From assembly GCA_024276655.1 (NCBI GenBank), contig JAJRWU010000094.1, forward strand, positions 1 through 64,000: a DNA stretch of 64,000 bases, in the 5' to 3' direction. Origin of the DNA: Planctomycetota bacterium (lineage in GTDB: Bacteria > Planctomycetota > Planctomycetia > Pirellulales > Pirellulaceae). The notes below the pieces were generated by a model. It did no database searches. It was not told the origin of the DNA and saw only the letters and a list, made by a program, of their open reading frames with translations. Numbering within the stretch: position 1 is the stretch's first letter; each line of letters begins with the position of its first letter. Position numbers and translations under genes: made by a program. Below, piece after piece: positions 1 to 8,460 of the stretch.

Positions 1-125
1 GCTATCGGAGGGCTTCAACGACCGGGTTACCCCGAGAACATCGCCTCCTCAGCTACATGATTAACGAACAATTATCATGCTCAACTCCTTTCATTTGAGT
101 AGATCAGACAGGCTTCGCCTGGCGC

Positions 126-310
126 ACCAGAGAACGCAAAGACGCGCAGAGGACGGGCGCCAATTATCTCAGACCAAGTTGACGATGCAATGCAATCGCA
201 CAGCCGATGAACATCGACGAGGCTTTTGTTTTCTTGCCTTTCGTCATTTCGTTCTTCTCTGCGGCCCTCCGCCTCTCTGCGGACTCTGCGTTTCCCGTAT
301 CGGCGATTGC
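126..310 (+). repeat. F-family dispersed repeat, copy 1
   Basis: About 185 bases that recur, in opposite orientation and with scattered differences, at 36496-36680. Shared landmarks are GAGAACGCA near the left end, GACGATGCAATGCAATCGCA in the middle and CTTCTCTGCGGCCCT near the right end. Both copies are intergenic. Bases 1-125 hold no gene I can recognise; short open frames run in from the left edge and stop by about base 60, so the tail of a gene cannot be excluded. Confidence 0.7.
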
Positions 311-440
311 GAGTTTGGTTGCGGCCAACGGCTCCCCACCTGCCGCATTTGGCGGACAAATGCTACCATTGCGGCCTCTGCGTAAAAAAGAACGAATATA
401 CTGCGGTGAACTCCCCCGCCTCTCGATTTTGGAACCGCCG

Positions 441-1544
441 ATGAAGGCCATTGCCGTCTACCCCCGCCAGCCGAATAGCGTCCACTTGGAAGATATTCCG
501 CGACCGAGCCTGGCCGATGTCGCGAGCGATGTTGGTGTCTTGGTGCGGGTGCTGAAAGTGGGCGTCGACGCAACCGACAAGGAAATTAACGAGGGTTTGT
601 ACGGCGACGCCCCGCCCGGCGCCAAGCATCTTGTTTTGGGGCATGAGTTGTTCGGCGTGGTGGAGGCGGTGGGCCCCGCCGTGACACGCGTCCAACCGGG
701 CGATTATGTCACGGCCACGGTGCGGCGGCCCGGCGGATCGATTTACGACCGCATCGGCTCGTACGACATGACCAGCGAGGAGGTTTATTACGAACGCGGC
801 ATCAACCTGCTGCATGGTTATCTGACCGAGTATTTTGTCGACGAAGAAGACTATATCGTGAAGATCCCACCGGGCTTGTGCCATTTGCATGTGCTGATGG
901 AGCCGATGAGTTGTGCCGCCAAGGCGGTGCAGCAAGCCTATGAAGTGCAACGCCGAATGAAAGTCTGGCGGCCTAGGATGGCGTTCGTGATGGGCGCCGG
1001 CCAAATAGGCCTGCTCGCCACCCTCATTCTCAAGTTGCGAGGCTTGCAGGTTTATACCTGTGCGCGCTCCAAGCCGCCCTCGTTGAAAGCCGAGATCGTC
1101 GCCGGCATGGGGGCGGAATATGTCAGCCTGGAGCAGACCTCGCTCGATGATTTGGCCGACCGGGTCGGTAAGGCCGATTTAATCGTCGACGCCACCGGCA
1201 GCAGCGCCGTGGCGTTCGGCGCCATGCGAGTACTAGGACACAACGGCGTTCTGGTCTGGACCAGCATCACCGGCGGCGACCGCACCATTGAGTTGCCCTC
1301 GGACGAAATCAACATCAATTGGGTGCTGGGCAACAAACTGCTGTTAGGGTCGGTGAACGCCAACCGCGAACACTTTGAAGCGGGTATCAAAGACCTGGCG
1401 CTGGGCGAAGTGATGCATCCTGGCGTGGTGGAGCGCATTTTGACGAACCCGGTCGAAGGGCTCGATAACTACGGTGAAATGATGCGTCTGCTGGTCGACG
1501 ACCCGCTGGCGCTCAAAGTGTTTGTCAACGTGGCGGAAGGCTGA
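441..1544 (+). CDS. Glucose 1-dehydrogenase-like medium-chain zinc dehydrogenase
   Basis: A 367-residue MDR-superfamily protein, most like archaeal glucose 1-dehydrogenases. The N-terminal GroES-like half has GHE at residues 67-69 and a proline/aspartate-rich catalytic region. The nucleotide-binding half carries the GAGQIG Rossmann motif near residue 190, followed by a 'VDATGS' strand. Where most family members have a zinc-binding Cys, this protein reads VDATDKE (residues 42-48); haloarchaeal glucose dehydrogenases likewise use an Asp ligand there, so a metal site is still plausible. The open frame extends upstream to 207, but that part is repeat-derived, and homology begins at MKAIAVYP, so the ATG at 441 is chosen. 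The likely reaction is NAD(P)-dependent oxidation of a sugar or polyol; the substrate cannot be told from sequence. Confidence 0.85.
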   Translation: MKAIAVYPRQPNSVHLEDIPRPSLADVASDVGVLVRVLKVGVDATDKEINEGLYGDAPPGAKHLVLGHELFGVVEAVGPAVTRVQPGDYVTATVRRPGGSIYDRIGSYDMTSEEVYYERGINLLHGYLTEYFVDEEDYIVKIPPGLCHLHVLMEPMSCAAKAVQQAYEVQRRMKVWRPRMAFVMGAGQIGLLATLILKLRGLQVYTCARSKPPSLKAEIVAGMGAEYVSLEQTSLDDLADRVGKADLIVDATGSSAVAFGAMRVLGHNGVLVWTSITGGDRTIELPSDEININWVLGNKLLLGSVNANREHFEAGIKDLALGEVMHPGVVERILTNPVEGLDNYGEMMRLLVDDPLALKVFVNVAEG

Positions 1545-1761
1545 GGAGTCTGGCGTTTTTGATTTCATCTCCCGGGATTCAAGCCATGAGCCGGCGGTCG
1601 AGCGCAGCGAACACCACGTGCGTGTTGCGGAGAAAACTGTTTTGCCCCAGTTGGACGTTGAGTTTCTTGTCTGGAGGATAAGCTAGTCGCTAGAACGAGC
1701 ACTGCGGCTGGATTGCGCCAGGAATGCACCGCAATTGAATCGAAACACCACGTTAACTCCC

Positions 1762-1875
1762 CGCTGCGTCTGGCATCGTCGCCGGGATGCACGTTCGGTG
1801 CGTTGGCCTACCGGCGGTGTTCGCCGCGCTCGACCGCCAGCTAATGGCTGGCAAGCTTCCGGCTTGGCGGGGATC
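1762..1875 (+). repeat. G-family dispersed repeat, copy 1
   Basis: About 114 bases repeated at 29779-29891 in the same orientation. Shared landmarks are GGGATGCACGTTCG, GCGTTGGCCTACCGG and CCGGCTTGGCG. The right end stops exactly where the stop codon of the minus-strand membrane-protein gene (TGA at 1876-1878) begins. The stretch 1545-1761 before it shows no gene. Confidence 0.7.
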
Positions 1876-3522
1876 TCATAAGTCGATGCGGTAGACGTCG
1901 TACGATCCGTTCGGCTGCTGGGCCGTGGGGTACACTTTGGGGAAACCAAGCTCGCGCACGGCGCGGGCTCGGTCGACGAGAATGTACTGAAAACCGTATT
2001 CGCCGGCCAACTCTCGCAGCCGGGCGTCGGAGTGGGCGGTGGCGCCATCGGCCAGTGTTTGCGAGGCGTGAATCTCTTCAAAACGCCGCCACCATTCGAC
2101 TAGGCCGCGGCTATCTTGGGGAACGTCTTTCCAGCAGATCGCCTCTCTGCGGTTTGCATTCCACTTGAACGTTTGTTGCAAGCGAGGCGTGAGAAAACCG
2201 GCGTCGGGCGGTGTTTCTTGTTTGATCCAACGGCAGACCCGCAGCCAGTCTTGGTAGATGGCTCGCGTGGCGTCGGCGTTTCCAGCCACGACCGGCAACG
2301 TTTGGCGGTCGGCGCCGGGCCGACCATCGTACAGCCGCCGGACAACATCGTCGCCGACTTCGAAACCGGCCAGCGAAATTGCCAACACGGTCAAGCCGGC
2401 GGCCAGCAGCTTGCGTCGTTCGCTCAGTTTGATCATCAGCAGAATGAAAGCCAACGCCGTTCCCAGCGGCGTCGCGACATCGGCCAGACGAAACCAATAC
2501 AAACGCAACAGCGAACCGCCCCAGGCCGGCGAGGTGCGGGTTGCGGCGTCGATCGCGACGCCGGCGGCGCCAAGCAACAGCCCGCCGAAGACGAAACGGA
2601 AAAGACGTTTGTGGCTAGGCGGCAGGTCGGTCGCGCCGCGGAGCAGGCCGAACATCAACACGCCCGCCAGCAGCATTTGTCCGAACAACGCGATTCTCAC
2701 AATGGAAAATCGGTGAAACACCAAATGATGCGATAACCGGCCGTAGGTATAAATTTCGTGGGCGGCGGTCGAAACATCGGACGATACTCCGGCGTCGGTC
2801 GCGAGGGCCGGCAACAGTCCGCCCAGCGAAAGCACACCGCCCAGCGCGAGGCTCGGCGCCATGCTTCGCAACGTAGGACGTTCGTCGGAAGAGAGGAGCC
2901 AAACGACGCCCGCCGCCACAACCGACCAACCACCCGCCAACACATGAAACGCCGATGCAACCCCGAACCAAATCCAGGCGCCGTTCCAACGGCCTTGCAC
3001 CAACGACGCCAGCCCCAGAAACACAAACGAAAACGCCACGCTCTTCGCCTCGACGCCGCCCACCACCCATTCGCCCGCCAAATGGCAGCGATGCAACAGC
3101 GCCAGCCAAAGGAGCGCGAACACGACCGCCGCTCCAGCGCGCGGCATGAGCGCCCAGGAGAGCCGCCGCCAGCCGATGGCCAAGAGCAGCCAGGTTACGA
3201 TCCTGCCGATCCAGGCGACGGCGGCCAGCGGAAAAAAGAGCGTCAGCCAGCCGATGGCCATTTCAAAAAGCACGTGAACATCGGCCGATTCGAGGAAGAG
3301 GTCGCCGGGCAATGTCGCGGGCTGCCAGAAATGCCTGGCTTTGAGCAAATAATGGGCTTCGTTGACATCCGGCGGCGGACCGCCGGCAAACACCGCAAAC
3401 AACAAAAAAATGAAGGCCGTTTCCGCGCCGGCAAGCCTCGCCGGCGCATGGGTCGGCGGGGCAAGGGCGAGCGCGGGCGGGTTCGCTGGGCGCGGAGCGT
3501 GTTGCTGGTCGTTGCTGGTCAA
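1876..3522 (-). CDS. Polytopic membrane protein of unknown function (DUF6798-like)
   Basis: About 548 residues. The first 400 or so contain many hydrophobic helices (for example the segments around AFIFLLFAVFAGG and VTWLLLAIGW), followed by a soluble C-terminal region of about 120 residues ending in YDVYRIDL. The arrangement (N-terminal membrane bundle, lumenal tail with charged and aromatic residues) resembles planctomycete 'DUF6798' membrane proteins and, more distantly, integral-membrane glycosyltransferases, but I see no catalytic signature. No ATG lies near the start of homology; the frame runs open to 3765 without a good start, and a TTG at 3522 preceding the first membrane segment is taken as the likely start. 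The start is therefore uncertain. Confidence 0.7.
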   Translation of the reverse strand: MTSNDQQHAPRPANPPALALAPPTHAPARLAGAETAFIFLLFAVFAGGPPPDVNEAHYLLKARHFWQPATLPGDLFLESADVHVLFEMAIGWLTLFFPLAAVAWIGRIVTWLLLAIGWRRLSWALMPRAGAAVVFALLWLALLHRCHLAGEWVVGGVEAKSVAFSFVFLGLASLVQGRWNGAWIWFGVASAFHVLAGGWSVVAAGVVWLLSSDERPTLRSMAPSLALGGVLSLGGLLPALATDAGVSSDVSTAAHEIYTYGRLSHHLVFHRFSIVRIALFGQMLLAGVLMFGLLRGATDLPPSHKRLFRFVFGGLLLGAAGVAIDAATRTSPAWGGSLLRLYWFRLADVATPLGTALAFILLMIKLSERRKLLAAGLTVLAISLAGFEVGDDVVRRLYDGRPGADRQTLPVVAGNADATRAIYQDWLRVCRWIKQETPPDAGFLTPRLQQTFKWNANRREAICWKDVPQDSRGLVEWWRRFEEIHASQTLADGATAHSDARLRELAGEYGFQYILVDRARAVRELGFPKVYPTAQQPNGSYDVYRIDL

Positions 3523-3563
3523 TTCAGGGCTCTCAAGATTTTGGCGGCGAAACCACTTCCCAC

Positions 3564-3666
3564 TAAGGAGCGTTCGAGAAATAATTGTCTTATAGTCGCC
3601 TTTTCTCCGCGAAAGTAGCGTTCTTTCCGGTGAGCGAAAGATGGCTATAATCTCTCGAACAGTCCT
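3564..3666 (-). repeat. J-family short repeat, copy 1
   Basis: About 103 bases whose two ends mirror each other imperfectly: TAAGGAGCGTTCGAGAAATA at the left and CTCTCGAACAGTCCTA at the right. A related segment with matching ends lies at 19834-19928. In both places the element sits just upstream of a minus-strand gene. It contains a TATAAT at 3646-3651 on the plus strand, which could act as a -10 box, but no convincing -35 is present. Confidence 0.5.
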
Positions 3667-3769
3667 AAATTGCAAAAAGTAATAGGATGTGTGCTTGCAG
3701 CGATTTTTTCGGCGACGGCCGCTGGCGGCGGTTGGAAACAGCCAAACCGACCGGCGCCAGCACACCCTA

Positions 3770-3892
3770 GTTGTTTATACATAAGTTGTACGATGGCCTT
3801 CCAAGACCGTCGAACCAGGATGTTCCGGGAGCAAACCGCCGTCCCTTGAAAGGCCATCGTACGTTGTCTCGGTGCATTTGTGTATAAACAAC
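3770..3892. mobile_element. MITE-like element with nested inverted repeats (I family, full copy)
   Basis: A 123-bp palindromic element. Outer arms are GTTGTTTATACA (3770-3781) and its exact complement TGTATAAACAAC (3881-3892). Inner arms are GTACGATGGCCTT (3787-3799) and AAGGCCATCGTAC (3850-3862). It carries no reading frame of its own. Partial copies of the left end are present at 36477-36500 and 48501-48575, and a fragment of the inner right arm at 51710-51727. Structure and copy number fit a non-autonomous mobile element; the transposase that would move it is not in this window. Confidence 0.7.
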
Positions 3893-3943
3893 AGCACTAA
3901 AGCCGCCGACTCGCTTACTTGCCCGAACACGCAGTTCCTCGCC

Positions 3944-4588
3944 ATGCCGCTGGTCGATATCGAATACGAATATGTTTTCCCGGAAGAACGGGCGGCTGTT
4001 CCCTGCGGCGAAGCTGGCCGGCTCTTGAACGACGCCCCGCGCCGCGTTGATCGATTCATGCAGGCGCGGCTCGATAACCCCGTTCCCGCTTTTGTGCCCA
4101 GCGATTTCGCCATGGTCTACGATGCTCTGCATGAAGTGCGGCGGCGGCGGTTGGCAACCGGCGATCTTTTCTGCGAATGGGGCAGCGGTTGCGGCGCGGT
4201 GGCCTGTTTGGCGTCGATCTTAGGATTCAACGCCCATGGCCTGGAGGTCGATCCTGACTTAGTCGAGATTTCCCAGCAACTCGCCGCCGACTTCCATTTA
4301 CCCACGCAATTTGTTCAAGGCAGCTTTGTTCCGGAAGAGCAACAATACTTGGCCGACGAACTAGGCGACGTTACCTGGCTGGAAACGCACGTCGAATGTG
4401 GCTACGAGGAGTTGGGCTGGGAGCCCCAGGATTTTGATCTGATCTTCGCCTACCCCTGGCCCGGCGAGGAGCAAGTCATCTACGATCTGTTCGAGGCCCT
4501 CGCCAGCAACGGCGCGCTCTTGATGACCTACCACGGTCTCGATGAAATGCGCATTCGCCGCAAAGTGTCGAAACGCCCGCGCCGCTGA
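3944..4588 (+). CDS. Class I SAM-dependent methyltransferase
   Basis: A 214-residue Rossmann-fold methyltransferase. Motif I is EWGSGCG at residues 78-84, followed by the acidic strand end 'GLEVD' (about residue 99) that would hold the SAM ribose. The later strand 'DLIFAYPWPGEE' is in the position of motif IV. The substrate is not evident. The frame opens at 3872 inside the I-family mobile element; the ATG at 3944 (MPLVDIEYEY) is preferred because it begins outside the element and at a plausible domain boundary. It is convergent with the TPR lipoprotein gene downstream (53-base gap). Confidence 0.75.
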   Translation: MPLVDIEYEYVFPEERAAVPCGEAGRLLNDAPRRVDRFMQARLDNPVPAFVPSDFAMVYDALHEVRRRRLATGDLFCEWGSGCGAVACLASILGFNAHGLEVDPDLVEISQQLAADFHLPTQFVQGSFVPEEQQYLADELGDVTWLETHVECGYEELGWEPQDFDLIFAYPWPGEEQVIYDLFEALASNGALLMTYHGLDEMRIRRKVSKRPRR

Positions 4589-4641
4589 AGGACGTGGGAT
4601 TCAAGGCCGCCTGTTACGCAGCCCGCCGTTTCAAAAGGGTG

Positions 4642-5697
4642 TCAATACACTTTCGGCAACAGAACCGGAATGGCCGCCGTTTGAGGTCGGGCGTGGTTGG
4701 CGGCGGACGGTCGGACTGTTGGTCGGCGAACGCCGCCTTGATTGAGAGCCGACGTCCGCAACGCAACAACCGGCGGGGCGTTCGCTGGCGCGACAGAAGA
4801 AGAGACGGTCGGCGGTTGTGCGGGCGCCGCCCAACGCAATAGCGCCTGGCGAGCCGGGGCGAAATCTGGGTCTAACTGCAAGGCTTGCTCGTAGTAGACT
4901 CTGGCCCGCTCGGGGCCGGCTTTTTGTTGCACCAAGTAACCCAAATTGTAATGTGCGATCACATCGCCGTGCGCCAGCGCGAGCTGCGAAAACGCTTCGT
5001 CGAATCGGCCCAACTCCACCAGGACGGTGGCAATGTTGTTGCGGTACAGTTTGTTTTGCGGGTCAGCCTCGATGGCCGTGGAAAATTCCGCCGTTGCTTG
5101 TTTGAATTTTTCCTGCCTGGCGAAACAGAGGCCGAGGTCGTTATGGGCCACGGCGCTCTCAGGATGCGCGGCAATCGCCTGCTGGTAATTCAGCGCGGCC
5201 TGGGGCAGATTCCCCACGCGATCGAACAACCGGCCCAAACTGAGCAGTGTTTCCAGTTGGTTCGGCTCTTTCTCCAAGGCCCGTCGGTACTGATCTTGCG
5301 CGCGGTCGAACTGCCCCTGGTTCTCAAAAAAACGGCCGGCCTCCAAATGCACTTCGTAGCCGACGTGCGTGGTGTTTCCCACCAGTCGGACGGGATCAGG
5401 CGTTTTGATCACTTTCGGGTCGATGGTCAGCGCCGAAGCCACCTTCGACATAGCGCTCTTGGCGCCGCGCGTGAGTGAATTATTCGACCAGGTAGATTCG
5501 TGCTCCGACGACAACGACAGTTGCGAGCCGCTCTTTTCGCGATTACTCTTTTGCAAACGCTCCATCGCCGCGATTTGATCGGCCGGCTCAATGACCTTGG
5601 TTTTTTGCTCTTTCGCCAGGCCAAACCCCGTGGTTCCAGCGCAGCCCGAACACAAAAGAAGCAGCAACACGGCTACGGTCGGTTTTCGCTCGTTCAC
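4642..5697 (-). CDS. TPR-repeat lipoprotein
   Basis: A 351-residue exported protein. The N-terminus has a basic start, a run of leucines and the cysteine cluster CSGC at residues 16-19, a probable lipoprotein signal although position -3 is unusual. Residues of about 115-275 hold consecutive tetratricopeptide repeats, recognisable from the spaced patterns GRFFENQGQFDRA, GRLFDRVGNLPQA, GLCFARQEKFKQA and ATVLVELGRFDEA. The C-terminal third is proline/alanine rich and low in structure. TPR arrays usually scaffold protein complexes; the partner is unknown. The start is a GTG at 5697 with GGAGG nine bases upstream. It follows the secreted-protein gene at 5827-6384 on the same strand (gap 129 bases), and the two may be co-transcribed. 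Confidence 0.8.
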   Translation of the reverse strand: MNERKPTVAVLLLLLCSGCAGTTGFGLAKEQKTKVIEPADQIAAMERLQKSNREKSGSQLSLSSEHESTWSNNSLTRGAKSAMSKVASALTIDPKVIKTPDPVRLVGNTTHVGYEVHLEAGRFFENQGQFDRAQDQYRRALEKEPNQLETLLSLGRLFDRVGNLPQAALNYQQAIAAHPESAVAHNDLGLCFARQEKFKQATAEFSTAIEADPQNKLYRNNIATVLVELGRFDEAFSQLALAHGDVIAHYNLGYLVQQKAGPERARVYYEQALQLDPDFAPARQALLRWAAPAQPPTVSSSVAPANAPPVVALRTSALNQGGVRRPTVRPSAANHARPQTAAIPVLLPKVY

Positions 5698-5826
5698 TAC
5701 GACCCGCCTCCGTGCGGGTAAAACGAATTTCTCAGGCGCCAGGGGGTGTATTATTCTTCACGCGGTTGGAAACGTGACATCCCGTAAGATGACGCGATTA
5801 TTCCAAAAGCCGGTAGCGAGCGATCC

Positions 5827-6384
5827 TTATTCGCCTCCGCCGCTGCTTCCGCCAACGCTTTCGAATGCCGGCAACACCGGCGCCGGCTGGTTGGAGAGCG
5901 ACTGCGTTTGAATAAACTCAACCTGATCGCCAGGACGCGAAGGCGGCGATATTTGCGTAATGAGAACCGATGGCAATTGCCCTTGGGGCGCGAGTCGGAC
6001 CACGTGTTGCTGCACGGAATCGACTCGAATCGAGGTGATCTCGCTTTGCTCGGCCCCATACACAAAAACCGACCGTCGGCTAGGCGGCGAATGGGTGAGA
6101 ATCCAACGTAGTTTCAGCACCCCGGCTTGGGTGAGTTCATGCGTATCGGCGTCGAACTGTTCGTGTCCAAGTGTGTTTTGGCGTGACCAGCCCTTGCTTT
6201 CCATGATGGCAAAAGGGGCGCGAGCGGCAACGCGGTCGTCCAAAATAAAGGGTTTCGGCCAGCACCGCATGCGCATGTAATCTTGGTGGAAAGCATGCAT
6301 AAACTCATTCCATCCCGCAGTCAATGGAGACGTCAAACCTACGGAAATGAAAGCGGCAAGCAAAATGAATCGCATGGGGCGCAT
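5827..6384 (-). CDS. Secreted protein of unknown function
   Basis: About 185 residues with a signal peptide (MRPMRFILLAAFISVGLTSPLTAG). The mature start, WNEFMHAFHQDYMRMRCWPKPF, contains a dense set of aromatic and charged residues of the kind seen in a conserved planctomycete family without assigned function. The remainder is predicted beta-rich (alternating V/R/Q residues), ending in a glycine/serine tail. The frame opens with a TTG at 6387; the ATG at 6384 has AAAGGG seven bases upstream and is preferred. It probably works outside the inner membrane. No enzymatic motif was recognised. Confidence 0.7.
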   Translation of the reverse strand: MRPMRFILLAAFISVGLTSPLTAGWNEFMHAFHQDYMRMRCWPKPFILDDRVAARAPFAIMESKGWSRQNTLGHEQFDADTHELTQAGVLKLRWILTHSPPSRRSVFVYGAEQSEITSIRVDSVQQHVVRLAPQGQLPSVLITQISPPSRPGDQVEFIQTQSLSNQPAPVLPAFESVGGSSGGGE

Positions 6385-6387
6385 CAA

Positions 6388-6777
6388 GAAACCCTTTCAA
6401 CAGTCGTTACGGAGGCGTGAGCGCGGGAGTGAGTTGCGCGGTAGGAACACCGGCTATCATTGGGCTATCGACTATTGTCTTGATCTTGCGACAGCCGGAG
6501 GCGGCGCCCCGGCATAAACGGGTCCATCGGCAAACACGCCACAGAGCCCGTAAAGCCCCAGCCGGGTCGCTCATTTGTGCCTGCCCAAGATCTGTTTTCG
6601 CCGCTCGCTTTATGGAAATCCACACAAGCGAGAGGCTTTGGCGGCCATTAACCGGTGGCTGAGAGCCGGCGAACTGAATGTGTCAAACGATGCCGCACGA
6701 GTTATGATAGCTACACATGAAACTTGAAATGGCCAATCTCCCTCGATAGGGCGAAAGGCCCGTATGTTTACACCCAT
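6388..6777. other. Intergenic stretch without a recognisable gene
   Basis: Small frames exist on both strands (for example minus 6407-6625), but they lack ribosome-binding sites and domain-like composition. I see no RNA gene, terminator or repeat in these 390 bases. The segment probably carries the promoter of the secreted-protein gene that starts at 6384. Confidence 0.4.
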
Positions 6778-6778
6778 T

Positions 6779-6930
6779 CGGCGAGCGGCAGATGAAAATT
6801 TGCTTAATACAAGCACGAAGCGCAAGCGAGTGAATTAACAAACGGTCATTCCCGGGCAGGCGGGAATCCACAAAAAAACTCTCTGACTCTCGCTGCGTGC
6901 GGTTACGTAAATTTCCCGCCGTTTGCCTTA
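6779..6930 (-). mobile_element. A-family MITE, copy 1 (degenerate right end)
   Basis: About 150 bases beginning GGCGAGCGGCAGATGAAAAT and ending CGCCGTTTGCCTTA. The interior carries the family landmarks CAAGCACGAAGCGCAAGCG and AACGGTCATTCCCG in reverse orientation relative to the copies at 15227 and 27513. The right terminal repeat has diverged (GTTTGCC for GCTCGCC). It joins directly to the E-family repeat at 6929. Confidence 0.8.
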
Positions 6931-7054
6931 GCACCGCTCGATAAATAACTGTCGCATTTGTGTAGCCATCGTCGCCAGACGGTGGATGAGCGGTGAACCA
7001 TCCCACGCTCTGGCGAGCATGGCTACGATACTAATTTTCCGCTCGATGCTTACA
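6929..7054 (+). repeat. E-family palindromic repeat, copy 1
   Basis: About 125 bases almost identical to 54899-55022, same orientation. The core is an imperfect inverted repeat: GTAGCCATCGTCGCCAGACG mirrors CTCTGGCGAGCATGGCTAC. The outer parts read AGCACCGCTCGATAAATA and TTTTCCGCTCGATGCTTA. No reading frame is present. It lies directly against A-family copy 1, suggesting serial insertion into one site. Confidence 0.75.
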
Positions 7055-7102
7055 GCCTACTTTGATTTTTTCTCCCATGAATGACGCCACAAGGAAACCC
7101 CC

Positions 7103-7879
7103 ATGTTAACGCCCGTCGCTTCAAAATCGTCTCTAGAAACGTGTGAAAAAAGGACTTCCCCGTTCGGCAGGCGGGGTTTTTCAAAAAGCCCGGCTGCTAG
7201 GACGCCCGTTCGGAATCTTGTTGTTCGACACTTTCTCAACGCCACGTGTTCTTGTCTGATTGCCGCATTCGTTTCCCTCATGGTGATATTCTTGACAGCC
7301 GCAGCCAGCGTCCAGGGCGCTTCGCCGCCCCTCAAAAACGGCGACCGCATCGTCTTTCTCGGAGACTCCATCACCCAAGCCGGCGCCGGACCGACCGGTT
7401 TCATCACCCTCGTGCGTAAAGCCCTGGAAAAAAACGCCTCGCTCGATGTCAAGGTGTTCGGCGCGGGCATCGGCGGACACAAAGTGCCCGATTTGGAAGC
7501 TCGCCTCGAGCGAGACGTACTCAGCAAAAAACCGACGATTGTCGTGATTTATATCGGCATCAACGATGTCTGGCACTCGCTGCGGGGACGCGGAACCTCT
7601 AAAACCGACTACGAGCAAGGCTTGCGGCGGCTGGTGGCGAAAATCAACTCCGCCGGCGCCCGCGTCATTTTATGCACGCCCAGCACGATTGGCGAAAAGC
7701 ACGATCTTTCCAACCCGCTCGATAACATGCTGGAGGAATATTCGGCTATCAGTCGTAATGTCGCCTCGGACACAAAATCGCAAATGCTCGACCTGCGGCA
7801 AGATTTCCTGGCCTACCTGAAGGAGCACAATCCAAAAACGCCGAGAAGAACATTCTCACCACCGATGGCGTGCATTTGA
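7103..7879 (+). CDS. SGNH/GDSL hydrolase, N-terminal part of a frameshifted gene
   Basis: This frame encodes the bulk of an SGNH-fold esterase/lipase-like enzyme. Block I is FLGDSITQAG near residue 85, with the nucleophile Ser. Block II Gly lies in VFGAGIGGHKV, and block III is YIGINDV with the oxyanion Asn. The frame ends in a short unrelated tail (TPRRTFSPPMACI). The block V Asp-His pair expected here (DGVHLN) is encoded in the next frame, reached by one extra A in the five-A run at 7834-7838. See the next entry and the findings. An N-terminal hydrophobic segment (residues about 50-72) looks like a signal peptide. Residues 1-45 overlap repeat-like sequence, so the true start is probably later, at an unidentified codon upstream of 7280. 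Confidence 0.7.
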   Translation: MLTPVASKSSLETCEKRTSPFGRRGFSKSPAARTPVRNLVVRHFLNATCSCLIAAFVSLMVIFLTAAASVQGASPPLKNGDRIVFLGDSITQAGAGPTGFITLVRKALEKNASLDVKVFGAGIGGHKVPDLEARLERDVLSKKPTIVVIYIGINDVWHSLRGRGTSKTDYEQGLRRLVAKINSAGARVILCTPSTIGEKHDLSNPLDNMLEEYSAISRNVASDTKSQMLDLRQDFLAYLKEHNPKTPRRTFSPPMACI

Positions 7880-8253
7880 ACGTTCGGGGCAATCGTTTCG
7901 TGGCCGAGAGAATGCTGGCGGCGTTTGGCGTCAGTCAGCAGTCCAGCGGGCTGCTGCGGCATGTGGTGCTCTTCAAGTTCAAGGACAACGTCTCGCCGGC
8001 GCAGGTTCAAGAAGTGGTCGACGCATTTGCCGCCTTGCCGAAGAAAATCAAAACAATCGTCGACTTTGACTACGGCACGGACGTCAGCGTGGAAAACAAG
8101 GCGGCGGGATTCACGCACTGTTTTCTGGTCACCTTTCGCGACGAGCAAGGCCGCGACGCCTACCTGCCGCATCCCGCGCACCAGGCGTTTGTCAAACTGG
8201 TGGGGCCGCGTTTAGACAACGTGCTCGTTTTCGACTACCACGCCATGAAATAG
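7870..8253 (+). CDS. C-terminal part of the frameshifted gene: SGNH block V plus Dabb domain
   Basis: Read in the +1-shifted frame, the sequence immediately continues the SGNH hydrolase: DGVHLNVRGNRFVAERML supplies the catalytic Asp and His. After a short linker, residues from LLRHVVLFKFKD to NVLVFDYHAMK form a complete stress-responsive alpha/beta-barrel (Dabb) domain of about 95 residues. A Dabb domain is normally a small dimeric ferredoxin-like protein. The ancestral gene was therefore probably one 1.15-kb SGNH-Dabb fusion spanning 7103-8253. Whether the split reflects a true mutation, a sequencing error in the A run, or slippage cannot be decided here. As a separate protein this frame would lack any clear ribosome-binding site. 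Confidence 0.65.
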   Translation: MHLNVRGNRFVAERMLAAFGVSQQSSGLLRHVVLFKFKDNVSPAQVQEVVDAFAALPKKIKTIVDFDYGTDVSVENKAAGFTHCFLVTFRDEQGRDAYLPHPAHQAFVKLVGPRLDNVLVFDYHAMK

Positions 8254-8298
8254 GCGTCCAACATACCCGCCGAATGCTGGATGTCCGCCAGCCTCTCC

Positions 8299-8332
8299 AA
8301 AAAGCCCGGCATTTTCAAAATGCCGGGCTTTT
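8299..8332 (+). terminator. Hairpin terminator (B-family repeat)
   Basis: A perfect inverted repeat, AAAGCCCGGCATTTT / AAAATGCCGGGCTTT with a one-base centre, 45 bases after the SGNH-Dabb stop. The GC-rich stem followed by T residues fits an intrinsic terminator. The same hairpin sequence recurs at 15129, 27413 and 47764, with a variant at 15788. Confidence 0.7.
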
Positions 8333-8460
8333 GATGTTGCCGCACCGCACCCGCTCCCGTTGATCGTCCAACTTTGTTAAAAACGTAGCAATATCGGCCG
8401 ATAAAAGCGATCTTACAGTGGGCCGATCCCTCATAAAACGCGAACACGGTGAGCAGATTG

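Noticed and set aside
1-60. Possible C-terminal end of a gene entering from the left
   Set aside because: Two different frames stay open for about 20 codons and neither shows a recognisable tail, so no feature is called.
2758-3618. Long plus-strand open frame (286 codons)
   Set aside because: It lies opposite the membrane protein gene; its product is very rich in Arg/Gln/Pro and has no domain pattern, the usual antisense shadow in GC-rich coding DNA.
6407-6662. Small overlapping frames on both strands
   Set aside because: No ribosome-binding site, no conserved feature and no consistent coding bias; left as intergenic.
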